The notes below the pieces were generated by a model. The model was not told the origin of the DNA. It made no database searches and saw only the letters and a program-made list of their open reading frames with translations. Source: Rhizobium sp. FKL33 (lineage in GTDB: Bacteria > Pseudomonadota > Alphaproteobacteria > Rhizobiales > Rhizobiaceae). From it: a stretch of 64,000 bases of DNA. How positions within the stretch are numbered: the first letter of the stretch is position 1; every line of letters begins with the position of its first letter. Of this stretch, positions 46,426 to 55,817 are shown piece after piece. Both the position numbers and the translations under genes were made by a program. The stretch is taken from NCBI RefSeq assembly GCF_005222915.1, contig NZ_STFX01000028.1, forward strand, positions 124,001-188,000, written 5' to 3'.

Positions 46426-46510
46426 TCCCGCCAGACCGCGCGATCGGGCCGCCTCTTGCATTTGCCCCCGCGAAAGAGTAAACAAACTTCAAATCTTGAT
46501 CACTTCGATG

Positions 46511-46543
46511 AAGAGTGGGCCCCGCAAGGACCCGCTCTTTTTT
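46511..46543 (+). terminator. Terminator or attenuator before rimP
   Basis: A 9-bp stem (46511-46519 with 46531-46539, one G-T pair) with an 11-base loop ends in a run of seven T. It lies 86 bases after the transglycosylase stop and 35 bases before rimP. If the rimP-nusA-infB promoter is upstream of it, this is a leader attenuator for the operon; otherwise it simply ends the previous transcript. Confidence 0.8.
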
Positions 46544-46577
46544 GTTAGCTCCGGTCTGCCGGGGGAAACGAGCGCTT

Positions 46578-47180
46578 ATGAACGATACGGTTATCGAACC
46601 GAGACTGATAGTCGAAACAGGCATTGATGCGCGCGTGGCGCAGATCATCGAGCCGGTAATCGGGGAGTTGGGCTACCAGCTCGTGAGGGTAAAGCTGTCC
46701 AACCAGAACGGCCTGACCCTGCAGATCATGGCCGAGCGCCCCGACGGCACCATGACCGTCAATGACTGCGAAGCGATTTCCATGGCGATCTCGCCGGTGC
46801 TCGACGTCGAAGACCCGATCGACAAGCAGTACAATCTCGAAATCTCCTCGCCCGGCATCGACCGTCCGATGGTCCGCAAGGGCGACTTCCTGAAATGGCA
46901 GGGCCATATCATCAAGTGCGAAACCTCGGTGATGGTCGAGGGGCGCAAACGCTTCAAGGGCAAGATCCTTGAGGTCACCGACGAAGGCTTCGTGCTCGAA
47001 CGCGACCAGATCGGCTATGGCGAGGAGCCGCAGGTGACCATTCCCTTCGCCTCGCTCGCCGAAGGCCGGCTCATTCTCACCGACGAGCTGATCCGCGACG
47101 CGCTCAAGGCCGACAAGGCCGCCCGCGCCGCCGCCAATCAGAACGACGCAGACGATGAAGACATGGAGGACGAGGGCTGA
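46578..47180 (+). CDS. rimP: Ribosome maturation factor RimP
   Basis: This 200-residue protein assists 30S assembly. The RimP core is seen in [32 protein letters not shown], and [17 protein letters not shown], then a C-terminal SH3-like domain and an acidic tail ([12 protein letters not shown]). It is the first gene of the rimP-nusA-ylxR-infB run. The ATG at 46578 gives the normal length; a GGGGGA lies about 12 bases before it, a slightly long spacing. Confidence 0.95.
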   Translation: MNDTVIEPRLIVETGIDARVAQIIEPVIGELGYQLVRVKLSNQNGLTLQIMAERPDGTMTVNDCEAISMAISPVLDVEDPIDKQYNLEISSPGIDRPMVRKGDFLKWQGHIIKCETSVMVEGRKRFKGKILEVTDEGFVLERDQIGYGEEPQVTIPFASLAEGRLILTDELIRDALKADKAARAAANQNDADDEDMEDEG

Positions 47181-47229
47181 TCGCCTTCGCCTCGATAGAA
47201 ACTGACCATCAGAACGGAGACTTAAGACG

Positions 47230-48861
47230 ATGGTAGTGAGTGCAAACAGGCTGGAACTCCTTCAGATCGCCGACGCGGTTGCGCGTGAAAAGTCGATCGA
47301 CCGCGAGATCGTGCTCGCCGCGATGGCGGATGCGATCCAGAAGGCGGCGCGCTCGCGCTATGGCACGGAGTCCAACATCAAGGCCGACATCAACCCCAAG
47401 ACGGGCGAGATGAAGCTGCAGCGTCTCCTGGAAGTGGTCGAACATGCGGAGGATTACTCCCGCGAGATCCCGCTTCTGCTCGCCCGCGACCGCAACCCCG
47501 ACGCCCAGATCGGCGACTTCATCGCCGACCCGCTGCCGCCGATGGATTTCGGCCGCATCGCCGCCCAGTCCGCCAAGCAGGTCATCGTCCAGAAGGTTCG
47601 CGAAGCCGAACGCGACAAGCAGTTCGACGAGTATAAGGACCGCATCGGCGAGATCATCAACGGCACCGTCAAGCGCGTCGAATACGGCAACGTGATCGTC
47701 GATCTCGGCAAGGGCGAAGGCATCATCCGCCGCGATGAAATGATCCCGCGCGAAGCCATGCGTCCGGGTGACCGCGTCCGCGCCTTCGTCTACGACGTCC
47801 GCCGCGAACAGCGCGGTCCGCAGATCTTCCTGTCACGCACCCATCCGCAGTTCATGGTCAAGCTCTTCACCATGGAAGTGCCTGAGATCTACGACGGCAT
47901 CATCGAGATCCGTTCGGTCGCGCGCGACCCGGGCTCGCGCGCCAAGATCGCCGTGATCTCCAACGATTCCTCGATCGATCCGGTCGGCGCCTGCGTCGGT
48001 ATGCGCGGCTCGCGCGTCCAGGCCGTCGTCGGCGAGCTTCAGGGCGAAAAGATCGACATCATTCCCTGGTCGAACGACCCCGCCACCTTCATCGTCAACG
48101 CGCTGCAGCCGGCGGAAGTCGCCAAGGTGGTGCTCGACGAAGACGCCGAGCGTATCGAAGTCGTGGTGCCGGACGAGCAGCTGTCGCTGGCCATCGGCCG
48201 TCGCGGCCAGAACGTCCGCCTCGCTTCGCAGCTCACCGGCTGGGACATCGACATCATGACGGAAGCGGAAGAATCCGAGCGTCGTCAGAAGGAATTCAAC
48301 GAACGCACCAAGCTGTTCATGGACGCCCTCGATGTCGACGAAATGGTCGGTCAGGTGCTTGCGTCGGAAGGCTTCGCCCAGGTCGAGGAACTCGCTTTCG
48401 TCGACTCGTCGGAAATTTCCTCCATCGACGGCTTCGACGACGAAACCGCCGAAGAGATCCAGAGCCGCGCCCGCGATTTCCTTGACCGGCTCGAAGCGGA
48501 AATGGACGCCAAGCGTCGTGAACTCGGCGTCGAAGACGAGCTCTACAAAATCGACGGCCTCAATGCGAGCATGCTGGTCGCGCTCGGACAGGACGGCATC
48601 AAGACCATCGAGGACTTCGCCGGCTGCGCCGCAGACGACCTCGTTGGCTGGACGGAAAAGAAGAACGGCGAGACCAAGCGCTATGAGGGCCTGTTCTCGA
48701 AGCTCGACATTTCCCGCACCGACGCCGAGGCGATGATCGTGCAGGCGCGCCTCGCCGCCGGCTGGATCACCGAAGAAGATCTTGCTCGCGAGCAGGAAGC
48801 GCTCGCCGCCGAAAGCGGCGATGAAGGCGATGACGACGCCGAAGAACAGCTCGAAGGCTGA
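47230..48861 (+). CDS. nusA: Transcription termination/antitermination protein NusA
   Basis: This 543-residue factor binds RNA polymerase and nascent RNA. It has an N-terminal polymerase-binding domain, an S1 domain ([17 protein letters not shown]), two KH domains ([15 protein letters not shown] and [16 protein letters not shown]) and C-terminal acidic repeats, including helix-hairpin-helix-like [18 protein letters not shown]. The acidic end ([13 protein letters not shown]) is usual in rhizobia. It sits 49 bases after rimP in the standard operon order. Confidence 0.97.
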   Translation: MVVSANRLELLQIADAVAREKSIDREIVLAAMADAIQKAARSRYGTESNIKADINPKTGEMKLQRLLEVVEHAEDYSREIPLLLARDRNPDAQIGDFIADPLPPMDFGRIAAQSAKQVIVQKVREAERDKQFDEYKDRIGEIINGTVKRVEYGNVIVDLGKGEGIIRRDEMIPREAMRPGDRVRAFVYDVRREQRGPQIFLSRTHPQFMVKLFTMEVPEIYDGIIEIRSVARDPGSRAKIAVISNDSSIDPVGACVGMRGSRVQAVVGELQGEKIDIIPWSNDPATFIVNALQPAEVAKVVLDEDAERIEVVVPDEQLSLAIGRRGQNVRLASQLTGWDIDIMTEAEESERRQKEFNERTKLFMDALDVDEMVGQVLASEGFAQVEELAFVDSSEISSIDGFDDETAEEIQSRARDFLDRLEAEMDAKRRELGVEDELYKIDGLNASMLVALGQDGIKTIEDFAGCAADDLVGWTEKKNGETKRYEGLFSKLDISRTDAEAMIVQARLAAGWITEEDLAREQEALAAESGDEGDDDAEEQLEG

Positions 48862-48881
48862 AGCCGAAGGAACGACAGCCG

Positions 48882-49529
48882 ATGAAGGCCGACAGCGCCG
48901 AAAAGGACGATGGTTTCGTGAGCGAGCGCATGTGCCTCGTAACCCGCGAAACCCTGCCGGCTGAAGAGATGATCCGGTTCGTCGTCGCCCCTGACGGGAC
49001 GGTGACACCGGATCTCAAAAGGGCGCTTCCGGGACGCGGCTGCTCGATCAAGGCCGAGCGGGCGCTGGTGGAAAAAGCCGCGCGCAAGGGACTCTTTGCG
49101 CGCGCCTTCAAGAAGGACGTCAAGGCCGGCCCTGAACTCGCCGATCTTGTCGATCGCCTGCTCGTGACCCATATGACGGGCATGATGAACATGGCGCGCA
49201 AGTCGGGGAAATTCCTGTCCGGCGCCACGCGTGTGGACAACGCCGTACGCTCCGGCGAGGCGCTGGCCGTGTTCCACGCCACCGATGCGGCCGCCGACGG
49301 CGTGCGCAAAATCGCCCAGGCGCGCAAGGCCTGGGCAATGACGATGGAAGAGGAGGAGCCCCCCGTCTTCCAGTTGCTTTCTTACGAGGAAATGCAGGAA
49401 CTCTTGGGCGATAATGCATTTATCCACGCCGTAGCGCTTGCAGGGCAGGCCGGTGAGGGTGTAGTGAAGCGCGCGAAACTGCTCGATACCTATCGTGGCG
49501 GCAGTCGGCCTATTGCTTCAATCGAATGA
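48882..49529 (+). CDS. YlxR (DUF448) RNA-binding protein with L7Ae-like domain
   Basis: This 215-residue protein has an N-terminal YlxR domain (RMCLVTRETLPAEEMIRFV, GRGCSIKAERALVEKA) and a C-terminal part that looks L7Ae-like (MARKSGKFLSGATRVDNAV). This two-domain form is typical of alphaproteobacteria. YlxR in other bacteria binds RNA and can affect RNase P or transcription. AAGGA precedes the ATG. It lies between nusA and infB as usual. Confidence 0.9.
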   Translation: MKADSAEKDDGFVSERMCLVTRETLPAEEMIRFVVAPDGTVTPDLKRALPGRGCSIKAERALVEKAARKGLFARAFKKDVKAGPELADLVDRLLVTHMTGMMNMARKSGKFLSGATRVDNAVRSGEALAVFHATDAAADGVRKIAQARKAWAMTMEEEEPPVFQLLSYEEMQELLGDNAFIHAVALAGQAGEGVVKRAKLLDTYRGGSRPIASIE

Positions 49530-49598
49530 TGCCGCGATATCAGTAAGGCGAAGGGCGCCCGTGAACGCACGGGTTTGCTCTGGAAAAACGGGACCGGA

Positions 49599-52391
49599 AT
49601 GACGGACAACAACGACGACAAGACCCTCCATGTAACAGGCAAGAAGACTCTGACGCTGAAACCGTCGGGCCTGAGCCAGGGAACGGTGCGCCAGGACATG
49701 GGTCGCGGCCGCACTAAGGCTGTTGTCGTGGAAACGCGCAAGCGCCGTCCCACCCGTCCCGAAGACGAAAAGCCGGTGACGCCCGTTGTCGCCGCCGCTC
49801 CGGTTGCTCCGCGCCCGCCGCAGCCGCAGGCCGCCGCACAACAGCCCGCGCCGCGCGTGCAGTCAGAGCCGCAGCGCCGTCCCGACCAGGGTCAGCAGCG
49901 TCGCCCTGACCAGCATAATCAGCAGCGCCGTCCCGATAACCAGCAGCGTCGCCCCGATCAGGGTCGTCCGCAGCAGCGTACCGGCAATGTGCTGAACGAT
50001 CTGTCGCCTGGCGAGATCGAAGCACGCCGCCGCGCGCTCGCCGAGGCTGCGATCCGCGACGCCGAGGAAGCGCGCCAGCGCGCCGAAGAAACCGCTCGCC
50101 GCGAAAAGGCTCTGGCTGAGGAAGCCGCCCGCCGTGCCGTCGAAGATGCAGAGCGCGCAAAAATTGAGGCCGAGCGCGCCGTCGAGGAAGCCAAGGCTCC
50201 TCCGGCTGCGGAAGTCGCCGCGCCGGCTCAGCCTGCGCCGGTCGCCGCGCGTGCTGCGCAGCCGTCCGCAGAGCCAGTCGTGCGCCGCACGGACGCGCCG
50301 CAGGCGCGCCGCCCCGACAATCGCGCTCCGGCAGCGCCGCAGCCCGCCGCTCCCGCCAAGGCTCCGGCCGGTGCCGCGCGTCCTGCTGGCCGTGGCCGCG
50401 CCGATGACGACGAGGAAGAACGTCGCGGCGGTCCCGCTCGCGGCAAGGTCGCCTCGCGCGTCGAAGCCCCCAAGCCGACCCGTAAGGTCGAGGACAATCG
50501 TCGCGCTCCGGCCAAGGTCGTCGTGACCGGTGATGACGAAGACAGCTCGCAGCGCGGCCGTTCACTGTCGGCCATGCGCCGTCGGCAGGAAAAGTTCCGC
50601 CGCAGCCAGATGCAGGAAACTCGCGAAAAAGTCATGCGCGAGGTCATTCTGCCCGAGACGATCTCCATTCAGGAACTGTCTCAGCGTATGTCGGAACGTT
50701 CGGTCGACGTCATCAAGTTCCTGATGAAGGAAGGCCAGATGATGAAGCCAGGCGACATCATTGAAGCTGATCTCGCGGAACTGATCGCGGTTGAATTCGG
50801 CCACACGGTCAAGCGCGTTTCCGAATCCGACGTCGAAACCGGCATCTTCAACCGTGAAGACGAGCAGGACGAAATGCTGCCTCGCGCTCCTGTCGTGACG
50901 ATCATGGGTCACGTCGACCACGGCAAGACCTCGCTGCTCGACGCGATTCGTAACGCCAATGTTGTCTCTGGCGAAGCCGGCGGCATCACCCAGCATATCG
51001 GCGCCTACCAGGTCGAGAAGAACGGTCACAAGATCACCTTCATCGACACGCCCGGCCACGCCGCCTTTACGGCGATGCGCGCCCGCGGCGCCCAGGTGAC
51101 CGACATCGCGGTTCTCGTGGTGGCGGCGGACGACAGCGTCATGCCGCAGACCATCGAATCCATCAATCACGCCAAGGCGGCCGGCGTGCCGATCGTCGTG
51201 GCGATCAACAAGATCGACAAGCCGACGGCGAACGCCCAGAAGGTTCGCACCGAACTGCTTCAGCATGAAGTGTTCGTGGAAAGCATGGGCGGCGAAGTGC
51301 TTGACGTCGAAGTGTCGGCCAAGACCGGCCTCAACCTCGACAAGCTTCTCGAAGCCATCCTGCTGCAGGCGGAAATCCTCGACCTCAAGGCCAATCCGAA
51401 CCGCACGGCCGAAGGCTCGGTGGTGGAAGCCAAGCTCGATCGCGGTCGCGGCTCCGTCGCCACCGTGCTCGTGCAGAAGGGCACGCTGAAGCCGGGTCAG
51501 ATCATCGTCGCGGGCGACCAGTGGGGCCGCGTGCGCGCCCTCGTCAACGATCGCGGCGATCACATCAAGGAAGCCGGTCCGGCCATGCCGGTCGAAATCC
51601 TCGGCCTGCAGGGCACGCCCCAGGCCGGCGACAAGTTCGCGGTCGTCGAGAATGAAAGCCGTGCGCGTGAAATCGCTGAATATCGTCAGCGTCTGACGCG
51701 TGAAAAGGCTGTGGCGCGCAGCGCCGGCCAGCGCGGTTCGCTCGAGCAGATGATGACACAGCTGACGGCTGCCGGCGTCAAGGAATTCCCGCTCGTGATC
51801 AAGGGCGACGTGCAAGGCTCTATCGAAGCCATTGCCGGCGCGCTCGACAAGATCTCGACCGACGAAGTCCGGGCCCGCATCGTTCATTCCGGCGCAGGCG
51901 CCATCACGGAATCGGATATCTCGCTCGCCGAAGCATCGAACGCAGCCATCATCGGCTTCAACGTTCGCGCCAATCCGCAGGCGCGCGACGCCGCCGAACG
52001 GGCCGGCATCGAGATCCGCTACTACAACATCATCTACGACCTGACCGACGACGTGAAGGCGGCCATGTCCGGCCTGCTGTCGCCGGAACGTCGCGAAACC
52101 TTCATTGGTTACGCTTCCATCAAGGAAGTGTTCAACATCACCAAGGTCGGCAAGGTCGCGGGTTGCCAGGTCACCGAAGGCAAGGTGGAGCGCGGCGTCG
52201 GCGTGCGCCTGCTGCGCGACAACGTGGTTATCCACGAAGGCAAGCTCAAGACCCTCAAGCGCTTCAAGGACGAAGTCTCCGAAGTGCAGGTCGGTCAGGA
52301 GTGCGGCATGGCCTTCGAGAACTACGAAGACATTCGCGCCGGCGACGTTATCGAATGCTTCCGCGTGGAGCACATCACCCGCACGCTGTAA
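49599..52391 (+). CDS. infB: Translation initiation factor IF-2
   Basis: This 930-residue GTPase places initiator tRNA on the 30S subunit. The long N-terminus (residues 1-300) is charged and repetitive, with QRRPD repeats, an Ala/Glu/Arg helix and Pro/Ala linkers. The IF2_N domain follows, then the GTPase with G1 [10 protein letters not shown]3 DTPGHAAF and G4 NKID. Domains II to IV end in [14 protein letters not shown]. The start at 49599 gives the usual [10 protein letters not shown] beginning. A strong terminator follows. Confidence 0.97.
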   Translation: MTDNNDDKTLHVTGKKTLTLKPSGLSQGTVRQDMGRGRTKAVVVETRKRRPTRPEDEKPVTPVVAAAPVAPRPPQPQAAAQQPAPRVQSEPQRRPDQGQQRRPDQHNQQRRPDNQQRRPDQGRPQQRTGNVLNDLSPGEIEARRRALAEAAIRDAEEARQRAEETARREKALAEEAARRAVEDAERAKIEAERAVEEAKAPPAAEVAAPAQPAPVAARAAQPSAEPVVRRTDAPQARRPDNRAPAAPQPAAPAKAPAGAARPAGRGRADDDEEERRGGPARGKVASRVEAPKPTRKVEDNRRAPAKVVVTGDDEDSSQRGRSLSAMRRRQEKFRRSQMQETREKVMREVILPETISIQELSQRMSERSVDVIKFLMKEGQMMKPGDIIEADLAELIAVEFGHTVKRVSESDVETGIFNREDEQDEMLPRAPVVTIMGHVDHGKTSLLDAIRNANVVSGEAGGITQHIGAYQVEKNGHKITFIDTPGHAAFTAMRARGAQVTDIAVLVVAADDSVMPQTIESINHAKAAGVPIVVAINKIDKPTANAQKVRTELLQHEVFVESMGGEVLDVEVSAKTGLNLDKLLEAILLQAEILDLKANPNRTAEGSVVEAKLDRGRGSVATVLVQKGTLKPGQIIVAGDQWGRVRALVNDRGDHIKEAGPAMPVEILGLQGTPQAGDKFAVVENESRAREIAEYRQRLTREKAVARSAGQRGSLEQMMTQLTAAGVKEFPLVIKGDVQGSIEAIAGALDKISTDEVRARIVHSGAGAITESDISLAEASNAAIIGFNVRANPQARDAAERAGIEIRYYNIIYDLTDDVKAAMSGLLSPERRETFIGYASIKEVFNITKVGKVAGCQVTEGKVERGVGVRLLRDNVVIHEGKLKTLKRFKDEVSEVQVGQECGMAFENYEDIRAGDVIECFRVEHITRTL
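49872..49979 (+). repeat. Tandem QRRPD-coding repeats inside infB
   Basis: Within infB, about 108 bases code for four imperfect QQRRPDxx units (residues 92-127). The DNA copies vary at synonymous positions. This basic low-complexity run lies in the species-variable N-terminus of IF-2. Confidence 0.8.
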
Positions 52392-52413
52392 CAAGCTGCG
52401 CACGATTACGGGA

Positions 52414-52443
52414 AATGGCGGCTTCGGCCGCCATTTTCTTTTG
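52414..52443 (+). terminator. Rho-independent terminator after infB
   Basis: A perfect 10-bp stem (52414-52423 with 52428-52437) capped by a TTCG tetraloop is followed by TTTTCTTTT. It separates infB from the following genes. Confidence 0.92.
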
Positions 52444-52506
52444 GGGCCAAGCGAATAACAGCCGCTGCGGCCGCGTTTCCTCCTCATCACCCAAAAGGAG
52501 GAAACC

Positions 52507-52887
52507 GTGATCGCTGAATTTCTCACGTTGGTGGTCGTCAATACGTACAGTTGGATGGGAGGCCAGGGCGTGTGCGCCTATGACTTCGCGCTGCATGAAT
52601 CCGATGAAGAACTCACCAACCTCGAATTAACTCTGGCGCCCCAATTTGACCCGACCGCGACCGCATCGGGCAAGAGGGAACTCGACGAACTGGTCTTGAA
52701 GGTCGACAGTATAGGCGGGGCGCGATTCAACTGGGGCAAGACCGCGAGCGCAGACACCGACTGCAATGTCGAAGGCTTCACGGTCGTCGACGCACGGGCG
52801 CTGAAAAACGGTAAACCCGTCGATCTCATGAGCACAATCGAGATCGAAACCTACAAACCCACCCCCATCCGCGTCGGCGGCCCCTGA
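52507..52887 (+). CDS. Small unrecognised protein
   Basis: This 126-residue protein was not recognised. It starts with GTG preceded by a perfect AAGGAGG 6 bases upstream, so it is very likely translated. It is acidic with a short hydrophobic start (MIAEFLTLVVVNTYSWMGG) and two cysteines. The middle (LKVDSIGGARFNWGKTASA) and end (STIEIETYKPTPIRVGG) suggest a compact beta-rich fold. No clear signal peptide or membrane helix is seen. It lies between the infB terminator and rbfA, where no gene is normally found. Confidence 0.6.
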   Translation: MIAEFLTLVVVNTYSWMGGQGVCAYDFALHESDEELTNLELTLAPQFDPTATASGKRELDELVLKVDSIGGARFNWGKTASADTDCNVEGFTVVDARALKNGKPVDLMSTIEIETYKPTPIRVGGP

Positions 52888-53042
52888 TCTTGACGCACTG
52901 CAAGATCTTGCAATCCCGGCGCAAGCTTCGCGCCACGCAGCGGACCTAATGTAGCTCTTGCGGCGTCTGGCGCCTGGAACATGATGATCCACCCCACTCA
53001 AAGCCTGACGCCGCCAATTCACTGTGCAGGGGTAATCATCAG

Positions 53043-53678
53043 ATGCGCTATCATGCCTCCCAGCGGGTTTTGTCCGTTTCGTTCGAGCGTCAACCCGAAG
53101 AGCATGCAGATGTCATCCTCTCCTTCGGCAATCGCCTGACATCTATTCGGCCCCCTCGCCTCAACCTCTTCACCATCGCAGTTGCCACTGCTTTCGGTCT
53201 GGCAATCGGCGCTGCGCTGGAAGCCTACCGGCGCTTGATCCTTCCGGAGATCGTAGGGCTGGATTCCGTACCGCCTCTTTCGGTCATCCTGTTGCAGATC
53301 TTGCCGTTTTTGCTGCTCATTTCCGCGCTGATCCTGGGTCGCGCCTACTATCTCGAAACGTTGAAAAAAGCGTCCTTCGCCTCGGAGATAGCGGCAGGCG
53401 CCTTCATTGACACCGATATCTATGAGAATGGCGTTGAGACCTCCTCGGATGAAACGACCATATGGATGCCCTGGACCTCAATCCGCGAGATCAATGTCGG
53501 AAAGAAGCGGATCGAACTGGTGGGCGACGGCTTCACCGCCTATTTCCCGGAAAGGGCCTTCTCCGACAAGGCAGCTTATAGTAAAGCTCTGCTGACATTC
53601 TCGAAACTTCACCGCGCCGCCCGAAGGACGCCGGAAGAGCGCGCAGAACCGACTTTTGACCTCGCCCCGGCGGAGTGA
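53043..53678 (+). CDS. Membrane protein with YcxB-like C-terminal domain
   Basis: This 211-residue protein has two membrane helices (about residues 42-62 and 80-100) and a C-terminal soluble part. The soluble part, with GVETSSDETTIWMPWTSIREI followed by IELVGDGFTAYFPERAF, fits the YcxB-like domain, shown here in pieces. Members are uncharacterised. The ATG at 53043 is the first in frame. Like the gene before it, it interrupts the usual infB-rbfA spacing. Function unknown. Confidence 0.7.
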   Translation: MRYHASQRVLSVSFERQPEEHADVILSFGNRLTSIRPPRLNLFTIAVATAFGLAIGAALEAYRRLILPEIVGLDSVPPLSVILLQILPFLLLISALILGRAYYLETLKKASFASEIAAGAFIDTDIYENGVETSSDETTIWMPWTSIREINVGKKRIELVGDGFTAYFPERAFSDKAAYSKALLTFSKLHRAARRTPEERAEPTFDLAPAE

Positions 53679-53804
53679 TCGCCATAAACGGATAAGGCGC
53701 GTCGGCGCAAAAGTCCTGTGACCCTTGACCTTTCGTCGCAAAAGGTTCATTGCACCGGGCTTGTAAGAAGTGGCGACCAAGATCGCCCGCTAGCCGGAAA
53801 CACC

Positions 53805-54215
53805 ATGACCAAAGCCACATCATCGGCTCCCTCGCAGAGAATGCTGCGAGTGGGCGAACAAGTCCGTTCCGCTCTGACGCAGATCCTCCAGCGGGGTGAC
53901 GTGCTCGATCCCGTGATCGACGGCGCCGTCGTCTCGATCACCGAAGTCCGCATGTCGCCGGATTTGAAGATCGCCACAGCCTTCGTCGCGCCGCTCGGCG
54001 CCGCCAACCACGACGCCGTCGTCGCCGCGCTCAACCGCAACGCCCGCTTCATCCGCGGCAGGCTGTCGCCGGCGCTCCGCCAGATGAAATACATGCCGGA
54101 GGTGCGTTTCCGCGACGACACCAGCTTCGAGAACTTCCGCAAGATCGACCAACTGCTGAAATCGCCCGAGGTCGCGCGCGATCTCGACCATGACGACGCC
54201 GAAGCAGACGAGTAA
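53805..54215 (+). CDS. rbfA: Ribosome-binding factor A
   Basis: This 136-residue cold-shock-related factor matures the 30S subunit. The KH-like core is seen as [38 protein letters not shown] and [18 protein letters not shown]. The ATG at 53805 is preferred to a GTG at 53718 because it matches the family start. It is cut off from infB by a terminator, so it needs its own promoter. truB follows at once. Confidence 0.95.
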   Translation: MTKATSSAPSQRMLRVGEQVRSALTQILQRGDVLDPVIDGAVVSITEVRMSPDLKIATAFVAPLGAANHDAVVAALNRNARFIRGRLSPALRQMKYMPEVRFRDDTSFENFRKIDQLLKSPEVARDLDHDDAEADE

Positions 54216-54222
54216 GCCTTCC

Positions 54223-55152
54223 ATGTCCAAACCCAGAAAGCCCAAGGGCCGGCCGATTTCCGGCTGGCTCATTCTCGACAAGCCGGTGGATTTCGGCTCG
54301 ACCGAAGCCGTTTCCAAGATCAAATGGCTGTTCAAGGCGCAAAAGGCGGGCCATGCCGGCACGCTCGATCCGCTGGCCTCCGGCATGCTGCCGATCGCGC
54401 TCGGCGACGCCACCAAGACCGTTCCCTATGTCATGGACGGTCGGAAGATCTATGAGTTCACGGTGTCCTGGGGCGAAGAGCGGACCACGGACGACCTCGA
54501 AGGCGAGGTTTCCAAGACATCGGACAACCGTCCGAACGAAGCCGACATTCTCGCGCTTCTGCCGAACTATACCGGCGTCATCGAACAGATCCCGCCGCAG
54601 TTCTCCGCCATCAAGATCGCCGGCGAGCGCGCCTATGACCTCGCCCGCGACGGCGAGACCGTGGAAATCCCGGCGCGTGAAGTGGAAATCCACCGGCTGA
54701 CGCTTCTGAAGGCCGAGACGGACCGCGCCTATTTCGAGGTCGAATGCGGCAAGGGCACCTATGTGCGTTCGCTCGCCCGCGATCTCGGCCGCGACCTCGG
54801 CTGCTACGGCCATATTTCTGAACTGCGCCGCACCTATGTCGCGCCCTTCGACGAAGACAAGATGACGCCGCTCGCCGATCTCGTCGCGCTCGAGGAAATC
54901 GAGGACATGGACGAACGCCTCGCGGCGCTCGACGCCCATCTCATCGACACCGCGGAGGCGCTTGCCGCGCTCCCGCATCTCCCCGTCAACGAGGATCAGG
55001 CGCGCCGCATCAAGTCCGGCAATCCGATCATCCTGCGCGGTCGCGATGCCCCGCTTCCCGCGCCCGAGGCCTATGCGACCATTAAAGGCGAGTTGCTGGC
55101 GATCGGGGCGATCGAGGAAGGCGAGTTCAGGCCGAAACGCGTGTTCGGCTGA
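54223..55152 (+). CDS. truB: tRNA pseudouridine(55) synthase TruB
   Basis: This 309-residue enzyme makes pseudouridine 55 in the T loop of tRNAs. The catalytic Asp is in [14 protein letters not shown], and [15 protein letters not shown] and [16 protein letters not shown] are conserved. An ATG at 54190 lies inside rbfA; the ATG at 54223, seven bases after the rbfA stop, gives the normal start. The terminal PUA-like part is short. It is in the usual place before rpsO. Confidence 0.94.
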   Translation: MSKPRKPKGRPISGWLILDKPVDFGSTEAVSKIKWLFKAQKAGHAGTLDPLASGMLPIALGDATKTVPYVMDGRKIYEFTVSWGEERTTDDLEGEVSKTSDNRPNEADILALLPNYTGVIEQIPPQFSAIKIAGERAYDLARDGETVEIPAREVEIHRLTLLKAETDRAYFEVECGKGTYVRSLARDLGRDLGCYGHISELRRTYVAPFDEDKMTPLADLVALEEIEDMDERLAALDAHLIDTAEALAALPHLPVNEDQARRIKSGNPIILRGRDAPLPAPEAYATIKGELLAIGAIEEGEFRPKRVFG

Positions 55153-55167
55153 GAAATCACGGTGATC

Positions 55168-55197
55168 GAAGGGCCGCGCAAGCGGCTCTTCCCTTTT
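55168..55197 (+). terminator. Hairpin between truB and rpsO
   Basis: A 10-bp stem (55168-55177 with 55182-55191, one G-T pair) with loop GCAA is followed by CCTTTTG. The T run is short. It could end the rbfA-truB transcript before the strong rpsO promoter expected in the following 120 bases. Confidence 0.6.
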
Positions 55198-55319
55198 GTG
55201 ACGTTTTCGTTTATAGGCCGCGCAGGTTTGGGGAACTCCCGCTCCTGTTCACTGGCCAATGCTGGACGACATCCCGGCTTTGGGCGTCTTTCAAATCCAA
55301 CATATGAAAGGATTTACCG

Positions 55320-55589
55320 ATGTCGATCACTGCTGAGCGCAAGGCCGCCCTCATCAAGGAATACGCCACCAAGGAAGGCGACACCGGCTCTCCGGAAGTC
55401 CAGGTCGCGATCCTGACCGAGCGCATCAACAACCTGACCGAACACTTCAAGGGCCACAAGAAGGACAACCACTCCCGTCGTGGCCTTCTGACCCTGGTTT
55501 CCAGCCGCCGTTCGCTTCTCGACTACCTCAAGAAGAAGGACGCGGCCCGTTATCAGAAGCTGATTTCGGCCCTCGGCATTCGCCGCTAA
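55320..55589 (+). CDS. rpsO: 30S ribosomal protein S15
   Basis: This 89-residue protein binds the central domain of 16S rRNA. The sequence is the standard S15 with [50 protein letters not shown] and [17 protein letters not shown] precedes the ATG. A terminator follows, then pnp. Confidence 0.98.
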   Translation: MSITAERKAALIKEYATKEGDTGSPEVQVAILTERINNLTEHFKGHKKDNHSRRGLLTLVSSRRSLLDYLKKKDAARYQKLISALGIRR

Positions 55590-55595
55590 AATATT

Positions 55596-55630
55596 CGGCG
55601 GGAGGCGCAAGCCTTCCGCCGACGTCTTTT
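55596..55630 (+). terminator. Terminator after rpsO
   Basis: An 11-bp stem (55596-55606 with 55611-55621, one G-T pair) with loop GCAA is followed by ACGTCTTTT. In other bacteria this position allows partial read-through into pnp. The remaining 187 bases before pnp carry no gene and presumably hold the pnp leader. Confidence 0.7.
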
Positions 55631-55817
55631 CCGGCCGCATCGGCTGGATCCACCGGGCGCAGATAGGCTGCCGTCCGGCACACTCACCGCCCATCATGGG
55701 GCAGGATTGCAGTCGGTTTCGCCCTATCCGGAAACCCGCCGCTGTCTTGCCCGTGATGTGCACTACTGGCGTCCCGCCGCGCATGACGCGAAAGGCCGCA
55801 CACACGAAGGACAAACT

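Noticed and set aside
50562-52541. Open frame of about 659 codons on the minus strand opposite infB
   Set aside because: Antisense shadow of a strongly biased gene; no independent evidence.
53725-53751. TTGACC as the -35 of an rbfA promoter
   Set aside because: No -10 hexamer with acceptable spacing was found, so it was left out although rbfA probably needs a promoter here.
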